From contig OY282376.1 in the NCBI GenBank assembly GCA_958295845.1, forward strand, positions 2,803,022 through 2,867,021: a DNA stretch of 64,000 bases, given 5' to 3'. Within the stretch, counting starts at the first letter, position 1. Each line of letters begins with the position of its first letter. Both the position numbers and the translations under genes were made by a program. The notes beneath the pieces are model-generated. The model had not been told where the DNA came from and did no database searches. It worked only from the letters and a program-made list of their open reading frames with translations. Positions 16,490 to 26,058 of this stretch are shown here, piece by piece. Origin of the DNA: Caldilineaceae bacterium (GTDB taxonomy: Bacteria; Chloroflexota; Anaerolineae; Caldilineales; Caldilineaceae).

Positions 16490-17416
16490 CTATCCTTTGA
16501 TGCCGGACATTACAATTCCCTGGACCAGGTACCGTTGCGCAAGGAAAAAGATGATGATGATGGGTGCGGTCATCATGACACTAGCTGCCATCAGCAGGTG
16601 GTATTTGGGCTCGGTGTCATCGGCGAAGCCGGCGACAGCCTGGAAATAGCGAATCCCAATCGCCAGGGTGTACTTGGATTTGGTGTTCAGGAAGATAAAG
16701 GGTTGGAGAAATTCGTTCCACTGTGCCATGAAGGTCAGAACGGCGGCGGTAGCGGTGACAGGAATGGAAAGAGGAATCAGGATTTGCCAAAAGATGCGCA
16801 GGTAGTTGGCGCCGTCTATGCGCGCGGCTTCGTCGAGGTCAATGGGAATGCTCATGAAGAATTGGCGCATGAGGAAGATTAGGAAGGCGCTGCCGCCGAA
16901 GAATGAAGGGACGATAAGAGGTCGGTAGGAGTCCAGCCACCCGATTTTTGCGAACATGAGATAGAGGGGAATCAGGGTAACCTCTACGGGCAGCATCATG
17001 GTGCTGAGCGTGATCATGAACAGCACGTCGCGCGCAGGGTAGCGGAAGCGGGCGAATGAATAGCCGACAAGGGCTGCGGTCAGAACCGCGCCGAAGGTGG
17101 ATACAATAGATACGAAAGTGGAGTTCCACGTCCATGCGGCCCAGGAGACGATCTCAAAGACTTTGGGGTAGTTTTGATACTGTGCAACTTCCGGAAACCA
17201 GGTTGGCGGGAAGGTGAACAACTCGCCTCCGGTCTTGAGGGAGGAAAGTACGGTCCAGACGAAGGGGAACATAAACATGGCCGAACTTGAAATCGCGACC
17301 AGGTAGAGAATCCCTCGGCCCAGGAAACTTTTGAACGAGGCTGACTGGAGTAGGCCAACCTGTTGGAAGCCGCTTCCGGCCTGTTTGCGTTCAGGGGCAA
17401 TTACATCACCCGTCAT
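16490..17416 (-). CDS. Carbohydrate ABC transporter permease, MalG type (set 2)
   Basis: A 308-residue CUT1 permease. The ATG at 17416 is chosen over an upstream one because it overlaps the stop of the MalF-type gene (TGATG), a translational-coupling arrangement, and because sequence upstream is out of family. Helices begin near residue 30; the EAA loop reads DEAARIDGANYLRIFWQIL (about 200-218), and the ending LVQGIVMSGIKG is the MalG hallmark. It forms the channel with its partner for set 2; the ATPase is not encoded here. Confidence 0.92.
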   Translation of the reverse strand: MTGDVIAPERKQAGSGFQQVGLLQSASFKSFLGRGILYLVAISSSAMFMFPFVWTVLSSLKTGGELFTFPPTWFPEVAQYQNYPKVFEIVSWAAWTWNSTFVSIVSTFGAVLTAALVGYSFARFRYPARDVLFMITLSTMMLPVEVTLIPLYLMFAKIGWLDSYRPLIVPSFFGGSAFLIFLMRQFFMSIPIDLDEAARIDGANYLRIFWQILIPLSIPVTATAAVLTFMAQWNEFLQPFIFLNTKSKYTLAIGIRYFQAVAGFADDTEPKYHLLMAASVMMTAPIIIIFFLAQRYLVQGIVMSGIKG

Positions 17417-18366
17417 CAGTCCACCTCCCCTGCATAGTAAACCCATCGCCGCGACTGTCTGAACTGAACATAGGTGAAGACAAACAGGACGAAGAAAAAG
17501 ATCCATGCCAAGGCCGATGCATAGCCCATTTCAAAATACTGGAACGCGCGCGTGTAAATGTGTAGGGCGTAGAACCAAGTTGAATATGCCGGTCCGCCTT
17601 GGGTGGCGACGTACGCGGCAGCGAAAACTCTCAAAGCGCCGATGATGCCAAGAACCATGTTGAAGAAGATCGTCGGCGTAAGCATTGGGAGGGTCACATT
17701 ACGAAATTTGGCCCAAAGGCCGGCGCCGTCCACGACTGCGGCATCGTACAGTTCCTGAGGAACACCCTGGAGGCCGGCCAGGAATATCAACATGGTGTTG
17801 CCGCCGATGGCGCCCCACATTGCCATGATAATGAGGCCTGTCATCGCCCAATCAGGGTCTCGGAACCAACCCGGAGCTTCGCTGCTGCCGGTGATGGTGC
17901 GAATCCAGTGATTAATCGGGCCCACGTCGGCGTTGAAAATCCAACCCCAGAGGACTGCGGCGGCAACGATGGGTGTCAAGTGTGGGAGGAAGAAGAAGGT
18001 ACGGAACCATGTGGTACCGCGCAGGGCCTGGTTGAGGAGCATGGCCGCAGAGAGGGCACCAACCAGCGAAAAAGGTACGACGATAAGCGCATAGCGAAAG
18101 GTTAACAGAAGCGAAGGCCAGAAGAGCCTGTCCTTTGTGAAGATCTCTATGAAGTTTTTCAGGCCGACGAAGGTGGGAGGATTTACCATGTCGTAGCGGG
18201 TAAAGCTAAGGAAGCCAGAGGTCATCATGGGGCCAACGATGAAGAGAATGATACCCAGCAACCAGGGCGACAGGAATATGTAGCCGGCGATTGCCTCTTT
18301 GGCGCGGAGGCTTTTCGTCCACTGGGGAAGCGGAATGCGAGGGCTTGAAATCGCCTTTGTACTCAT
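17416..18366 (-). CDS. Carbohydrate ABC transporter permease, MalF type (set 2)
   Basis: A 316-residue CUT1 permease with a first helix at AGYIFLSPWLLGIILFIVG (about residues 28-46), five or more later helices and an EAA loop reading YDAAVVDGAGLWAKF (about 215-230). Its ATG overlaps the stop of the upstream phosphodiesterase gene by 4 nt (ATGA), tying transport and the phosphodiesterase into one transcript and suggesting coupled translation. The 3' end overlaps the MalG-type start by 1 nt. Confidence 0.92.
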   Translation of the reverse strand: MSTKAISSPRIPLPQWTKSLRAKEAIAGYIFLSPWLLGIILFIVGPMMTSGFLSFTRYDMVNPPTFVGLKNFIEIFTKDRLFWPSLLLTFRYALIVVPFSLVGALSAAMLLNQALRGTTWFRTFFFLPHLTPIVAAAVLWGWIFNADVGPINHWIRTITGSSEAPGWFRDPDWAMTGLIIMAMWGAIGGNTMLIFLAGLQGVPQELYDAAVVDGAGLWAKFRNVTLPMLTPTIFFNMVLGIIGALRVFAAAYVATQGGPAYSTWFYALHIYTRAFQYFEMGYASALAWIFFFVLFVFTYVQFRQSRRWVYYAGEVD

Positions 18367-20354
18367 GGCGTCCTCTCTTTGACCATTTCATGTCCATGGT
18401 AGAGATCGCGGGCCACTGTGCCCTGGGCTTGCGCGGGGGGTTCTACGCCCAGGATGTGGCAGAAGGTGGGGACGACGTCGACGGCGTGGATGTAACCCAG
18501 GCGGTCGACGGGGCGTTGGTAGCCCTTCTTCAGGCCGGGCCCGTCGAGGAAGAAGGAGCCGAAGGTGGAGGAGAAACCGTTTTCGGTTGGAATGAAACCG
18601 CCATGGTGGGCGCCGTAGACGAGGGGGGCGCCGACATTTCCGCCGCCTTCGATCCCGAGCCATTGCACGTAGTAACCGCTTACATAGTTGTGGTCCCAGG
18701 CGAAGATGACGTCGCCGCATTCGTCTCCCCACTGGCCGAGCAGGTAGGCGTCGCGTTTGGGCAGGGCGATGGCGACTACTGTGTTGCCGGTTTCTTCGTC
18801 GATCCAGGTGCGGAGGGCGGTAAGAAGCTCGCGCTCAATTTTGTCGAATTCGGGGCCTGGTTCGGCGTTGATGGTTATGTCGAAGCCGCGCCGAGCGAGG
18901 AAGGCTTTGGTGCGGCCCCAGTCGATATTGTCGGGTGGGGGGTCAAGGTCCTGGGCGATGGCGTCTTCGCCGCCATTTTTCAGGACGAGGAAGCCCTTGT
19001 CGCAAAGGAACTGGCGAAGGTTGGCGATGCGGACGTCCGGGACAGCGCCGTGATCTGAGATGATGCCGACATAGACTTCACCCCCGTTGTGGTTGGCCTT
19101 GTCGGCAGCTTCGTACATGAGACCCAATACACGGTCGCCGACCTGGTAGGTGCGGCGGAAGTAGTCCAGATATTTCTCACTGGTATCGGGATTGAAGCCG
19201 GGACAGGCCGGATCGACGTCAGCCAGGTGGATATGATTGAGATAGTCATACAGGTGCCAGTGGCAGGTGAAGTAGGCGCAGTCTTTCTCGTGGAGCATGT
19301 AGTTGGCGACGTTGGCGAACCAGAGTCCCTGGTATTCGCACTCTTCGAGGGCGGTATCGAAGTCGATCATGCCTGACGTGTAGGGGGTCATGGAGGCATG
19401 TTCCTGGTAGGGACCGAAGCGCTCGATCAGCTCGGCTTCGAGTTCTGCGTCCCCGTAGGTAAAGCCGTTGGTATAGGTAATCTGGGTACGGTAGAGCTTG
19501 AGGCCTGTACCATCCGGTGCCAGCTCCATCAGTTTGAAGCGGACGGAGGCCTGTTGGTCCTTGCCGTCGATACGAAACAGTTCGATGGCCCAGTTGCTCC
19601 ATTCGCCCAGGTAGGAGGCTGCGACGACGTCGTTGCCGTTGCGGGTGCGGCAGATCAGGACGCGGTCGTAGCCGGCGCCGCTGCTGTCAATGGCAAGCAG
19701 ATGGAAATCGTTTGCATCGCCACCGAGGCGGGCGGTGACTGTTAAGCTGGTGGCAAGCGGCGGCGAGGCGCTGGATGGCAGGTTGGACCAGCCGTCGGCG
19801 GCGGCCAAGGTGGGGACTGGCTCGACGCTGCGAGGACCGGATATCGCGGAGCCGTCATGAGCCATAGCAACATCGCTTGCCTTGGAGGCATCGGTGGTGT
19901 AGGCCTGGGCGGCGGCTACTTCAAATTCAGTGCTGTTATGCCCGGGAGCCCCGAAACCGTCGACAACGTAACCGATGTCCACGCCGGAGGGATGGGCCCC
20001 GGGGTAGTGAACGGCGACGCCTTTCAGACCGGCGCGCTCCAATGCATTCCAAATGCGCTCGGCGTTGTTGGCGCGGCCGTCAAAGCTGCTGACGGATACG
20101 TCTTTCTCGTTGGCGCCGGACTTGCGCTCAATTACGGTCTGCCAGGTTGGGACGCTGTGGGTGCCGGTGTGGGCGCCGGTGGAGAGGGTGGCCCAGTTGG
20201 TGGGGGTCCAGACAGGGAAGGAGGGATAGGTCTCGTTGACGGTTCCTTCTTCGAGGAGGCGGCTGAAGTTAGGCAGACAGCCTTCGGCTGCGAAATACTT
20301 CATCATGGGGGTAACGAAGCCGTCCATCCCGTAGGCGTATATTTTCTTCGTCAT
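18363..20354 (-). CDS. Cytoplasmic alkaline-phosphatase-superfamily phosphodiesterase (nucleotide pyrophosphatase type)
   Basis: This 663-residue protein belongs to the type I phosphodiesterase/nucleotide pyrophosphatase branch. The N-terminus carries the metal-binding Asp (YAYGMDGFV) and the nucleophile region PVWTPTNWATLSTGAHTGTH. Later metal ligands are IISDHGAVPDV and the GAHHGGFIPTENG segment. A beta-rich insertion of about 170 residues sits in the middle (about 150-330). No signal peptide or membrane helix is seen, so it should act in the cytoplasm, possibly on an imported phosphodiester or sulfated sugar. Alternative ATG at 20366 has poor ribosome-site spacing. It heads the set-2 transporter operon. 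Confidence 0.85.
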   Translation of the reverse strand: MTKKIYAYGMDGFVTPMMKYFAAEGCLPNFSRLLEEGTVNETYPSFPVWTPTNWATLSTGAHTGTHSVPTWQTVIERKSGANEKDVSVSSFDGRANNAERIWNALERAGLKGVAVHYPGAHPSGVDIGYVVDGFGAPGHNSTEFEVAAAQAYTTDASKASDVAMAHDGSAISGPRSVEPVPTLAAADGWSNLPSSASPPLATSLTVTARLGGDANDFHLLAIDSSGAGYDRVLICRTRNGNDVVAASYLGEWSNWAIELFRIDGKDQQASVRFKLMELAPDGTGLKLYRTQITYTNGFTYGDAELEAELIERFGPYQEHASMTPYTSGMIDFDTALEECEYQGLWFANVANYMLHEKDCAYFTCHWHLYDYLNHIHLADVDPACPGFNPDTSEKYLDYFRRTYQVGDRVLGLMYEAADKANHNGGEVYVGIISDHGAVPDVRIANLRQFLCDKGFLVLKNGGEDAIAQDLDPPPDNIDWGRTKAFLARRGFDITINAEPGPEFDKIERELLTALRTWIDEETGNTVVAIALPKRDAYLLGQWGDECGDVIFAWDHNYVSGYYVQWLGIEGGGNVGAPLVYGAHHGGFIPTENGFSSTFGSFFLDGPGLKKGYQRPVDRLGYIHAVDVVPTFCHILGVEPPAQAQGTVARDLYHGHEMVKERTP

Positions 20355-20366
20355 CGCTGGCAGCAT

Positions 20367-21403
20367 TCTCCCTGAAACGTACGCGTAATCTAAGGTAGGC
20401 GCCTCTGGCTACAAGAGTCTTGTCAGTTGCATTGCCAGAATCGAGAAGGCGCAGAGTTCAGGTGCAAAAAGCGGTCGCATTCACTCAGATGAGGTCTGTG
20501 ACCCAAGTGGCATGCATCGACAGAAGTGGCACTGTCGAAAGGTCTTGCGGTGGCCGATCCAACTCGCGACGGGACGTGCAGTGGAGTCTGGTTGCCCGGG
20601 CCCGCAAGGAGCTTTTGCTATGTTGTTTTCCTCCATCTCGTCGTGTGTCAAGGCGGCGTTCGGACTCTAATCACGCACGGGGGAACCGGTGGAGTGCTTT
20701 GCGTTTGGACCTAAGAGGTTCTACAGTTTTCAAGCAGGGCGCCCCCATAGTTTGTCCTGGGAACGGAGTGAGTTGGCTGCCTTTGGGTGCTTGGCGGCGG
20801 GAGATCCACCAAATTGGCGCAAGTGTAACACAATAGCGATTGCGTGCGCAAACAGTCGCGCGACTTGCGGCGACCGGACAATTCGAGGTGCTTTCTGGGA
20901 CATAGGCACAGGTTTGAAAGCTGAAATTGAAGCCGAAGGGACTCGCCTCTAAGGCTAAATTCATGTCAAGAGCGAGAAGAGATCTGAATTAAACCCAAGG
21001 AAACAGGGGGGCATTCGCGGTACTCCAAGTGACGCCTAAGTCGGCAGAGACGCTACTCCGGTGCTTTGGGGTCTACGTTGAGGCTTGAAGACGGGACGTT
21101 GAAGAGAATCGTCCAGGGTCAGGTGGAGGAGAGGCTACGAGGTGCAACGGTTCCAAGAGGCTGAAGATAGCGGGACGCGGAGGAACGGCTCTTCGGGGAT
21201 GGATCGTTTCCTATGTAAGAGTGTGTTTGCCTAGCCCCAGCCCGACCGGCGGGGCAGCAACAATCACAGCGCGGCGGCGTCTGGCGATCCTGAGCGGTGT
21301 GGGAAGCAGTGGCGCAGTTTTGTGAAGCAGTCCACAGATGTGAGAAGGTCACTCTTAGCGACGCGGGCACATCGGAATAGCTTGCAAGCCAAGCTGAATG
21401 CAC
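20367..21403. other. 1-kb gap with no recognisable gene
   Basis: I find no convincing coding sequence, tRNA, tmRNA, RNase P or riboswitch signature in this stretch. Open frames exist on both strands but show no family motifs and unusual composition (many Cys, Arg, Trp). The left end must carry the promoter of the phosphodiesterase-transporter operon, though I could not identify clear -35/-10 boxes. It could hold decayed genes or an uncharacterised RNA. Confidence 0.5.
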
Positions 21404-21613
21404 TTAGCCTGCGAATGCGCCGACGACGGACATGGCGACGACTGCAATCAGGGTAAACACGATCATCAGTGCCGCCCAACCACCTAACAGCAGACCGGCA
21501 AAGGAATAGGCATTGGGACGGTCATTGGTCTGGGCATCCGTTGCGTCGCCCTCGGGAATCACGGTTTCTGCAGCTTCAGAAGTTGGCGTTTCCTGGACAG
21601 TTTCTTCAGCCAT
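21404..21613 (-). CDS. Small single-pass membrane protein, hypothetical
   Basis: A 69-residue protein of unknown function. The first 35 residues are acidic and Thr/Glu-rich with no secondary-structure signature; residues about 40-66 form one long hydrophobic helix (FAGLLLGGWAALMIVFTLIA and following). An AAGGAGA ribosome site is well placed upstream of the ATG, which argues that the gene is real. It is alone, divergent from the aldo/keto reductase. Possible roles as a small membrane regulator are speculation. Confidence 0.65.
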   Translation of the reverse strand: MAEETVQETPTSEAAETVIPEGDATDAQTNDRPNAYSFAGLLLGGWAALMIVFTLIAVVAMSVVGAFAG

Positions 21614-21887
21614 TGGTCACTCTCCTTGCGAAAGAATTTGGTTTCGCGGCGGGCTGCACGGAACAAAGGGCAGCGGCCTGGTTTTCTCATCCCGGTAGCG
21701 TTGCGAGACGGAATCCTGTACTCGTTGACGCCACTTTTGTTCTGTCAATGCGGGCGAAATTACAGGCTGGCGCCTGGACAATTGTAGCATGGAGTTGGTC
21801 TCAGCGCACGATTTCATGTGCCCGGAGAGGCGCGTTACAATGGGCCAACGAGTTGGCTAGAAGGCGCATCAGTAAGTGGAGGTTCGG

Positions 21888-22841
21888 ATGGATTACTGCA
21901 CATTTGGAAGGACGGGGCTGGAAGTCAGTGTTGTCGGAATGGGCGCTGGCGGCCCGAGCAGGCTTGGCGTGAACACGGGGGGGAGCGAGCAGGAGTCGAT
22001 CGCGGTTGTTCGGCGGGCGCTCGAGTTGGGGATTAACTATATTGACACGGCCGAGGCGTACGGCACGGAGGAGATTGTCGGCAAAGCGATACGGGGGGTG
22101 GACAGGGACAGCATAGTTATTTCGACGAAGAAGAACGCTTTCCGCAAGGGTGGGCCTGTCCCTATGCCTTTGACGGCGGAAGAGTTTGTTGCCGGGGTTG
22201 AGGCCAGTTTGAAGCGGCTCGGTGTGGAGACTATCGATGTCTTCCACTTTCACGGTGCCCGGCTGGACCAATACAGCCATATCTGCGAAGAGCTAGTGCC
22301 GGCGCTTCAGGGTATGCAGCAGGCAGGAAAGATACGCCATCTGGCCGTCAGTGAACACTTTGCCTCTGACTTTGAGCACGGTCTATTGCGACAGGCGATA
22401 GAGGACGACCTGTTTGACGTGGTCATGGTCGGCTTCAATATTCTTAATCAGACGGCCAGGCGGGACGTGTTGCCGGTGACCCGTGAGAAGGGGATCGCGA
22501 CGGAATGTATGTTTGCGGTGCGGCGGGCTTTCAGCAATCCGACCCGGCTGCGTGAGATCCTGGTCGACTTACGTCGGAGCGGAGAGATAGACACGGATGC
22601 ATTGGACCTATTCGAGCCGCTGGATTGGGTACTGGAGGAGAGTGACGCGAAGAGTCTGCCGGAGGCGGCTTACCGGTTCTGCCGTCACGAGCCGGGGATT
22701 GACGTGGTGCTCACAGGGACAGGAAATATACGGCACCTGGAAGACAATGTGGCCTCGTTACTGCGACCTCCGTTGCCGTCGGAGTTGGTTGCACGGTTGA
22801 GGAAGATATTTGGTCGTGTTCACTCTGTGAACGGCAGCTGA
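21888..22841 (+). CDS. Aldo/keto reductase
   Basis: A 317-residue NADPH-dependent oxidoreductase of the AKR superfamily, reducing aldehydes or ketones. It starts MDYCTFGRTGLEVSVVGMG; the ATG at 21888 is 5 nt behind GGAGG, better than the GTG at 21876. Active-site elements are visible: Asp/Tyr in YIDTAEAYGTEE, Lys in VISTKKNAF and His in DVFHFHGARL. The C-terminal cofactor zone (VVLTGTGNIRHLEDNV) is retained. Substrate unknown; neighbours give no hint. Confidence 0.9.
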   Translation: MDYCTFGRTGLEVSVVGMGAGGPSRLGVNTGGSEQESIAVVRRALELGINYIDTAEAYGTEEIVGKAIRGVDRDSIVISTKKNAFRKGGPVPMPLTAEEFVAGVEASLKRLGVETIDVFHFHGARLDQYSHICEELVPALQGMQQAGKIRHLAVSEHFASDFEHGLLRQAIEDDLFDVVMVGFNILNQTARRDVLPVTREKGIATECMFAVRRAFSNPTRLREILVDLRRSGEIDTDALDLFEPLDWVLEESDAKSLPEAAYRFCRHEPGIDVVLTGTGNIRHLEDNVASLLRPPLPSELVARLRKIFGRVHSVNGS

Positions 22842-22879
22842 GGCGCGATGAGATCGGGAACGCGATACCTCTTGTATAG

Positions 22880-22904
22880 CGTATTGCGTATTGCGTGTTG
22901 CGTT
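22880..22904. repeat. Dispersed cgtattgcgtatt repeat, copy 2
   Basis: CGTATTGCGTATTGCGTG followed by TTGCGTT, a near-tandem 8-9 bp unit, lies between the aldo/keto reductase and the convergent PEP-utilising enzyme. It matches the run at 10240-10263. Confidence 0.6.
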
Positions 22905-23008
22905 GAGGCCTACTCGACAGGTGTGGTGTCTCGGCGTTGTTTGCCAGGGGAGTCTTGGTTTGGAACGGGACATACGTTGGCTTGCGCCAGTTGGTTTTTC
23001 TTGCGGAT

Positions 23009-25726
23009 TCAGTCCAGGATTTCGATTGTTCCACTGCTTCCATCGACACGCACTTTCTGGCCTGTCTGTAGACGGGATGTGGCCTGGTCAACGCCGGCGA
23101 CGGCGGGGATGCCGTATTCGCGGGCGACGACGGAGCCGTGGGTCATCATACCGCCGACTTCCATGACCAGCCCGCCGGCGGTAAGGAAGAGGGGCGTCCA
23201 AGAGGGGTCTGTGCCAGGGCAGACGAGGATGTCGCCTGGTTCGAGTCCTGCTTCGAGAGGACTGAACAGAACTCGCACGGTACCCTCGACAGTTCCGGGA
23301 GAAACGCCCGAACCGGCGAGGGCGTTTGGGTCGGCGCCCTGTGCGGCAGTGATGCCGGCGTAGAATGCGGTCCCGTCGCTGAGAAGGAGGCGGGGAATGG
23401 GTTGACGGCTGGACTCAACCTGTTCGGCGGATCGCCTGGCTCGGACCAGTTTTTTCCAGTTTCCTGGCGCGCCCATTGCCAGGGTCTTCAATTCCTTCAC
23501 TGTCAGATAGAAAAGGTCGTCGGGCCGCTCCAGGATACCGTCGTCAGTGAGTTCCTGTCCGCTTTCCAGCAGGGCCTTGCGCGCGAGGCCACTGATTCGG
23601 ACCATGGTGAACTTGGGCGTTTCGCGAAATCCCGCCAGCAAGCGCACTCGTTTGGCCAGCAGGCGCACGAGCCAACTTCCGAGGGGGGTGCCCGAGGCTG
23701 TGGCGGCGGTGTCTGCCAGACGGTCTATGGTGTGCAGCGCGTGGTCTTTGCCCTTTTGGAATACGTGGTCTGGGGCCCTACTTTCGTCGTCACTGGACAG
23801 GTAGCTCTGCAGCGATCTTATGATGGGGACGGGCTGGTCACGCCAGCGCGCCTTACCGATATCGATCTCGCCGACACCGCGCATTCCGTACCGACCGAGA
23901 AACTCATCCAGCGCATTCTGGGTCGTAGGAGGAAGACTCCTGACCTGGTATTTGCTGGCGATGGTTTCGGCGTCTTCGGCAACGAACGCTGCTGCTGCGC
24001 CAGCATCTTCGCGAATCCGGGCGGCCAACTGCCAGAGCTGCAGGTCCATTTCGGTGGTGACATTGTTGGGCAGGCTGCGGGTAAGTTCAAGGGCAAGTTC
24101 GGGTTGAATTTCCGGATCGGAACGGGACAGGAGTGATGCGATTTGGGTAAGCAGGCCGAGCGATGCATAGCCGACCATGATGGGGGGAATCAGTCTTGGA
24201 AAGAGGCATGGAAACTGGGCGTTGTAGCAAAGCCACTCGAACAGTTCGACGCGCTCGGCGAGTGTTCTAGTCCTGTTGGTTTTCTCAGAAACGGAAGCGA
24301 CGTGTCGCTCTATGTCGGCCTGTGTAGCACGCGCAAAGGACTCCGGGTCGAGAAAGGCGTGTCCTGCAGACCTCAGGACACGGAGAAGAAAAGGGGCGGC
24401 AGCACTTAAGGAGCGGGGGCTGACCCTGGATTCCTGGAATTGGGGTTCTGTAACCAGATCCTGGATCGCCTGCGCGGCGCCGGGTTCCACCATGGGAAGG
24501 GCTCTGCCAAATATGAGGCGACCGATCGGGCTTTTCAGGGCGCCTGTCACCTTGATCCAGGGGCGTTCGGCTGCGGCATAGATGAGCTTCTGGTCGTAAA
24601 TGGTGGCTTCGCTTGCAAAGATTTGGGCGATGCCGGCAAACATGCCGCGAAGCATGTCCAGTCCGAGTGGCGTAAACGGACCCAGAACGCCCTGAACGGC
24701 GCCGAGTGAGACGTATATCTGGCGATCGGTGTCGTGAGGATGGTGAGGTACTGGAAAGAGGGAGGTGATGGGGCGGGACTGGAGGAGAAATAGCTTCCCG
24801 TCGGCGAAGGCCCATTCGATGTCCTGTGGTTCACCATAGTATGCGGCGATTTTGCCGCCCAGTTCTGTCAACTTGTCGATCTGGTTGTCGGTGATGGCCT
24901 GCTGGCGGCGGGGTTCTGTCGCTTCGGTGGTGACGCCGCCTGTGGCCTGGCCTATCGTGGTTGTTGACTTGGATCCGAGCTCTTTCTGGAGAATTTTGTG
25001 GCTGTTACTCTCGACGACGAAGTGGTCGGGTTCCACGTGGCCGCTGACGAGGGCTTCACCGAGGCCAAAGGTGGCGTCAATCACCGTCTCGGTGCGGCGG
25101 CCGGTCAGCGGATTTGCGGTAAAGAGGACGCCTGATGTATCGCTCTGAATCATTTCTTGCACGACAACGGCCAGGGAGACGTTGGACTGGTCGATGCCGT
25201 AGCGGGCGCGGTAGGCGATGGCGCGCGCGGTCCACAGGCTGCTCCAGCAGTTGACGACGGCGTCTAATAGTGCCTCGTCGCTAATGATGTTGAGGAAGGT
25301 GTCCTGCTGGCCGGCGAAGGACATACCGGGGAGGTCTTCTGCGGTGGCGGAGGAGCGCACGGCGACAGGGGGGCGGCCGATATTGGCGTAGGCGGCCGTA
25401 ATCTGGTCTGAGAGACTGGCGGGCAGGTCGCGGTGCAGAAAACGCTTGCGTATGGATTCGGAGAGGGCTGTTAAGGCGGCTGGGTCGGCGGTATCAACGG
25501 CGCTGGCCTGGGCGGCTATCCATTCTGAGAGGCCTGCGTGGTCGACGAAAGTGTCATAGGCGTCGGTGACGAGGATGAAGGCGGCAGGTACAGGGAAGCC
25601 GGCGACGGCAAGTTTGGCGAGATTGAGGCCTTTGCCGCCTGCGCGTGAAAGGGTCAGTCCTGGCGTGGACAGAGGCAGGCAAACGGCCGACGTGTCTTCG
25701 GAAGTCGTGGAGTCGAGATCAGGCAT
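23009..25726 (-). CDS. PEP-synthase/rifampicin-phosphotransferase-like enzyme
   Basis: The 905-residue protein has the three-part layout of rifampicin phosphotransferase (RPH) and PEP synthase: an ATP-binding PPDK_N domain (about 1-320, with AGGKGLNLAKL, VAVRSSATAEDLPGMSFAGQ and the ending DIEWAFADGKLFLLQSRPIT), a long helical middle (about 330-770) and a swivelling phosphohistidine domain (about 790-905) with GGMMTHGSVVAREYGIPAVA, catalytic His863. PEP synthase would instead have a C-terminal PEP-binding TIM barrel, which is absent. RPH inactivates rifamycins using ATP; many environmental homologues have unknown substrates. The gene is monocistronic and convergent with the aldo/keto reductase. 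Confidence 0.8.
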   Translation of the reverse strand: MPDLDSTTSEDTSAVCLPLSTPGLTLSRAGGKGLNLAKLAVAGFPVPAAFILVTDAYDTFVDHAGLSEWIAAQASAVDTADPAALTALSESIRKRFLHRDLPASLSDQITAAYANIGRPPVAVRSSATAEDLPGMSFAGQQDTFLNIISDEALLDAVVNCWSSLWTARAIAYRARYGIDQSNVSLAVVVQEMIQSDTSGVLFTANPLTGRRTETVIDATFGLGEALVSGHVEPDHFVVESNSHKILQKELGSKSTTTIGQATGGVTTEATEPRRQQAITDNQIDKLTELGGKIAAYYGEPQDIEWAFADGKLFLLQSRPITSLFPVPHHPHDTDRQIYVSLGAVQGVLGPFTPLGLDMLRGMFAGIAQIFASEATIYDQKLIYAAAERPWIKVTGALKSPIGRLIFGRALPMVEPGAAQAIQDLVTEPQFQESRVSPRSLSAAAPFLLRVLRSAGHAFLDPESFARATQADIERHVASVSEKTNRTRTLAERVELFEWLCYNAQFPCLFPRLIPPIMVGYASLGLLTQIASLLSRSDPEIQPELALELTRSLPNNVTTEMDLQLWQLAARIREDAGAAAAFVAEDAETIASKYQVRSLPPTTQNALDEFLGRYGMRGVGEIDIGKARWRDQPVPIIRSLQSYLSSDDESRAPDHVFQKGKDHALHTIDRLADTAATASGTPLGSWLVRLLAKRVRLLAGFRETPKFTMVRISGLARKALLESGQELTDDGILERPDDLFYLTVKELKTLAMGAPGNWKKLVRARRSAEQVESSRQPIPRLLLSDGTAFYAGITAAQGADPNALAGSGVSPGTVEGTVRVLFSPLEAGLEPGDILVCPGTDPSWTPLFLTAGGLVMEVGGMMTHGSVVAREYGIPAVAGVDQATSRLQTGQKVRVDGSSGTIEILD

Positions 25727-25900
25727 GGGCGTTCCAAGTGGATACTGAGAAAATCGGTTCTTGTGAGTGCCGACATATGCATTTCAAGTAAGTGTTCAGG
25801 GCCATCAGTCTAAGCGATCGGCAGTAATCTGGTCAACTAAACAAGAGCTGGTTATGGGCAGTGGCAGGTGAATTGCAGTGCTCAGTGGTCAGAGACTGTA

Positions 25901-26058
25901 GACAGCAGGTGGGGGTGGAGGCACTGTCGCCTAGACACCTTGCTGGGGAAGAATGAACACGGTGGTCAATGGCTGGGGACAGCAGGTGGAAGTGGAGACA
26001 CTGTCGACTAAACACCTCACTCTAGACACCATGCTGGGAAAGAATGCACACGGTGGTC
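25901..26058. repeat. Imperfect tandem duplication next to composite repeat B
   Basis: Units at 25901-25968 and 25978-26058 both begin GACAGCAGGTGG, continue GTGGAGRCACTGTCG and end AAGAATGNACACGGTGGTC. The second carries a small insertion. This is a local duplication of the left module of the composite repeat. Confidence 0.75.

Noticed and set aside
20420..20836. 138-aa open frame in the 1-kb gap
   Set aside because: No ribosome site, Cys/Arg-rich composition, no family match, and overlapping frames on both strands are equally long.
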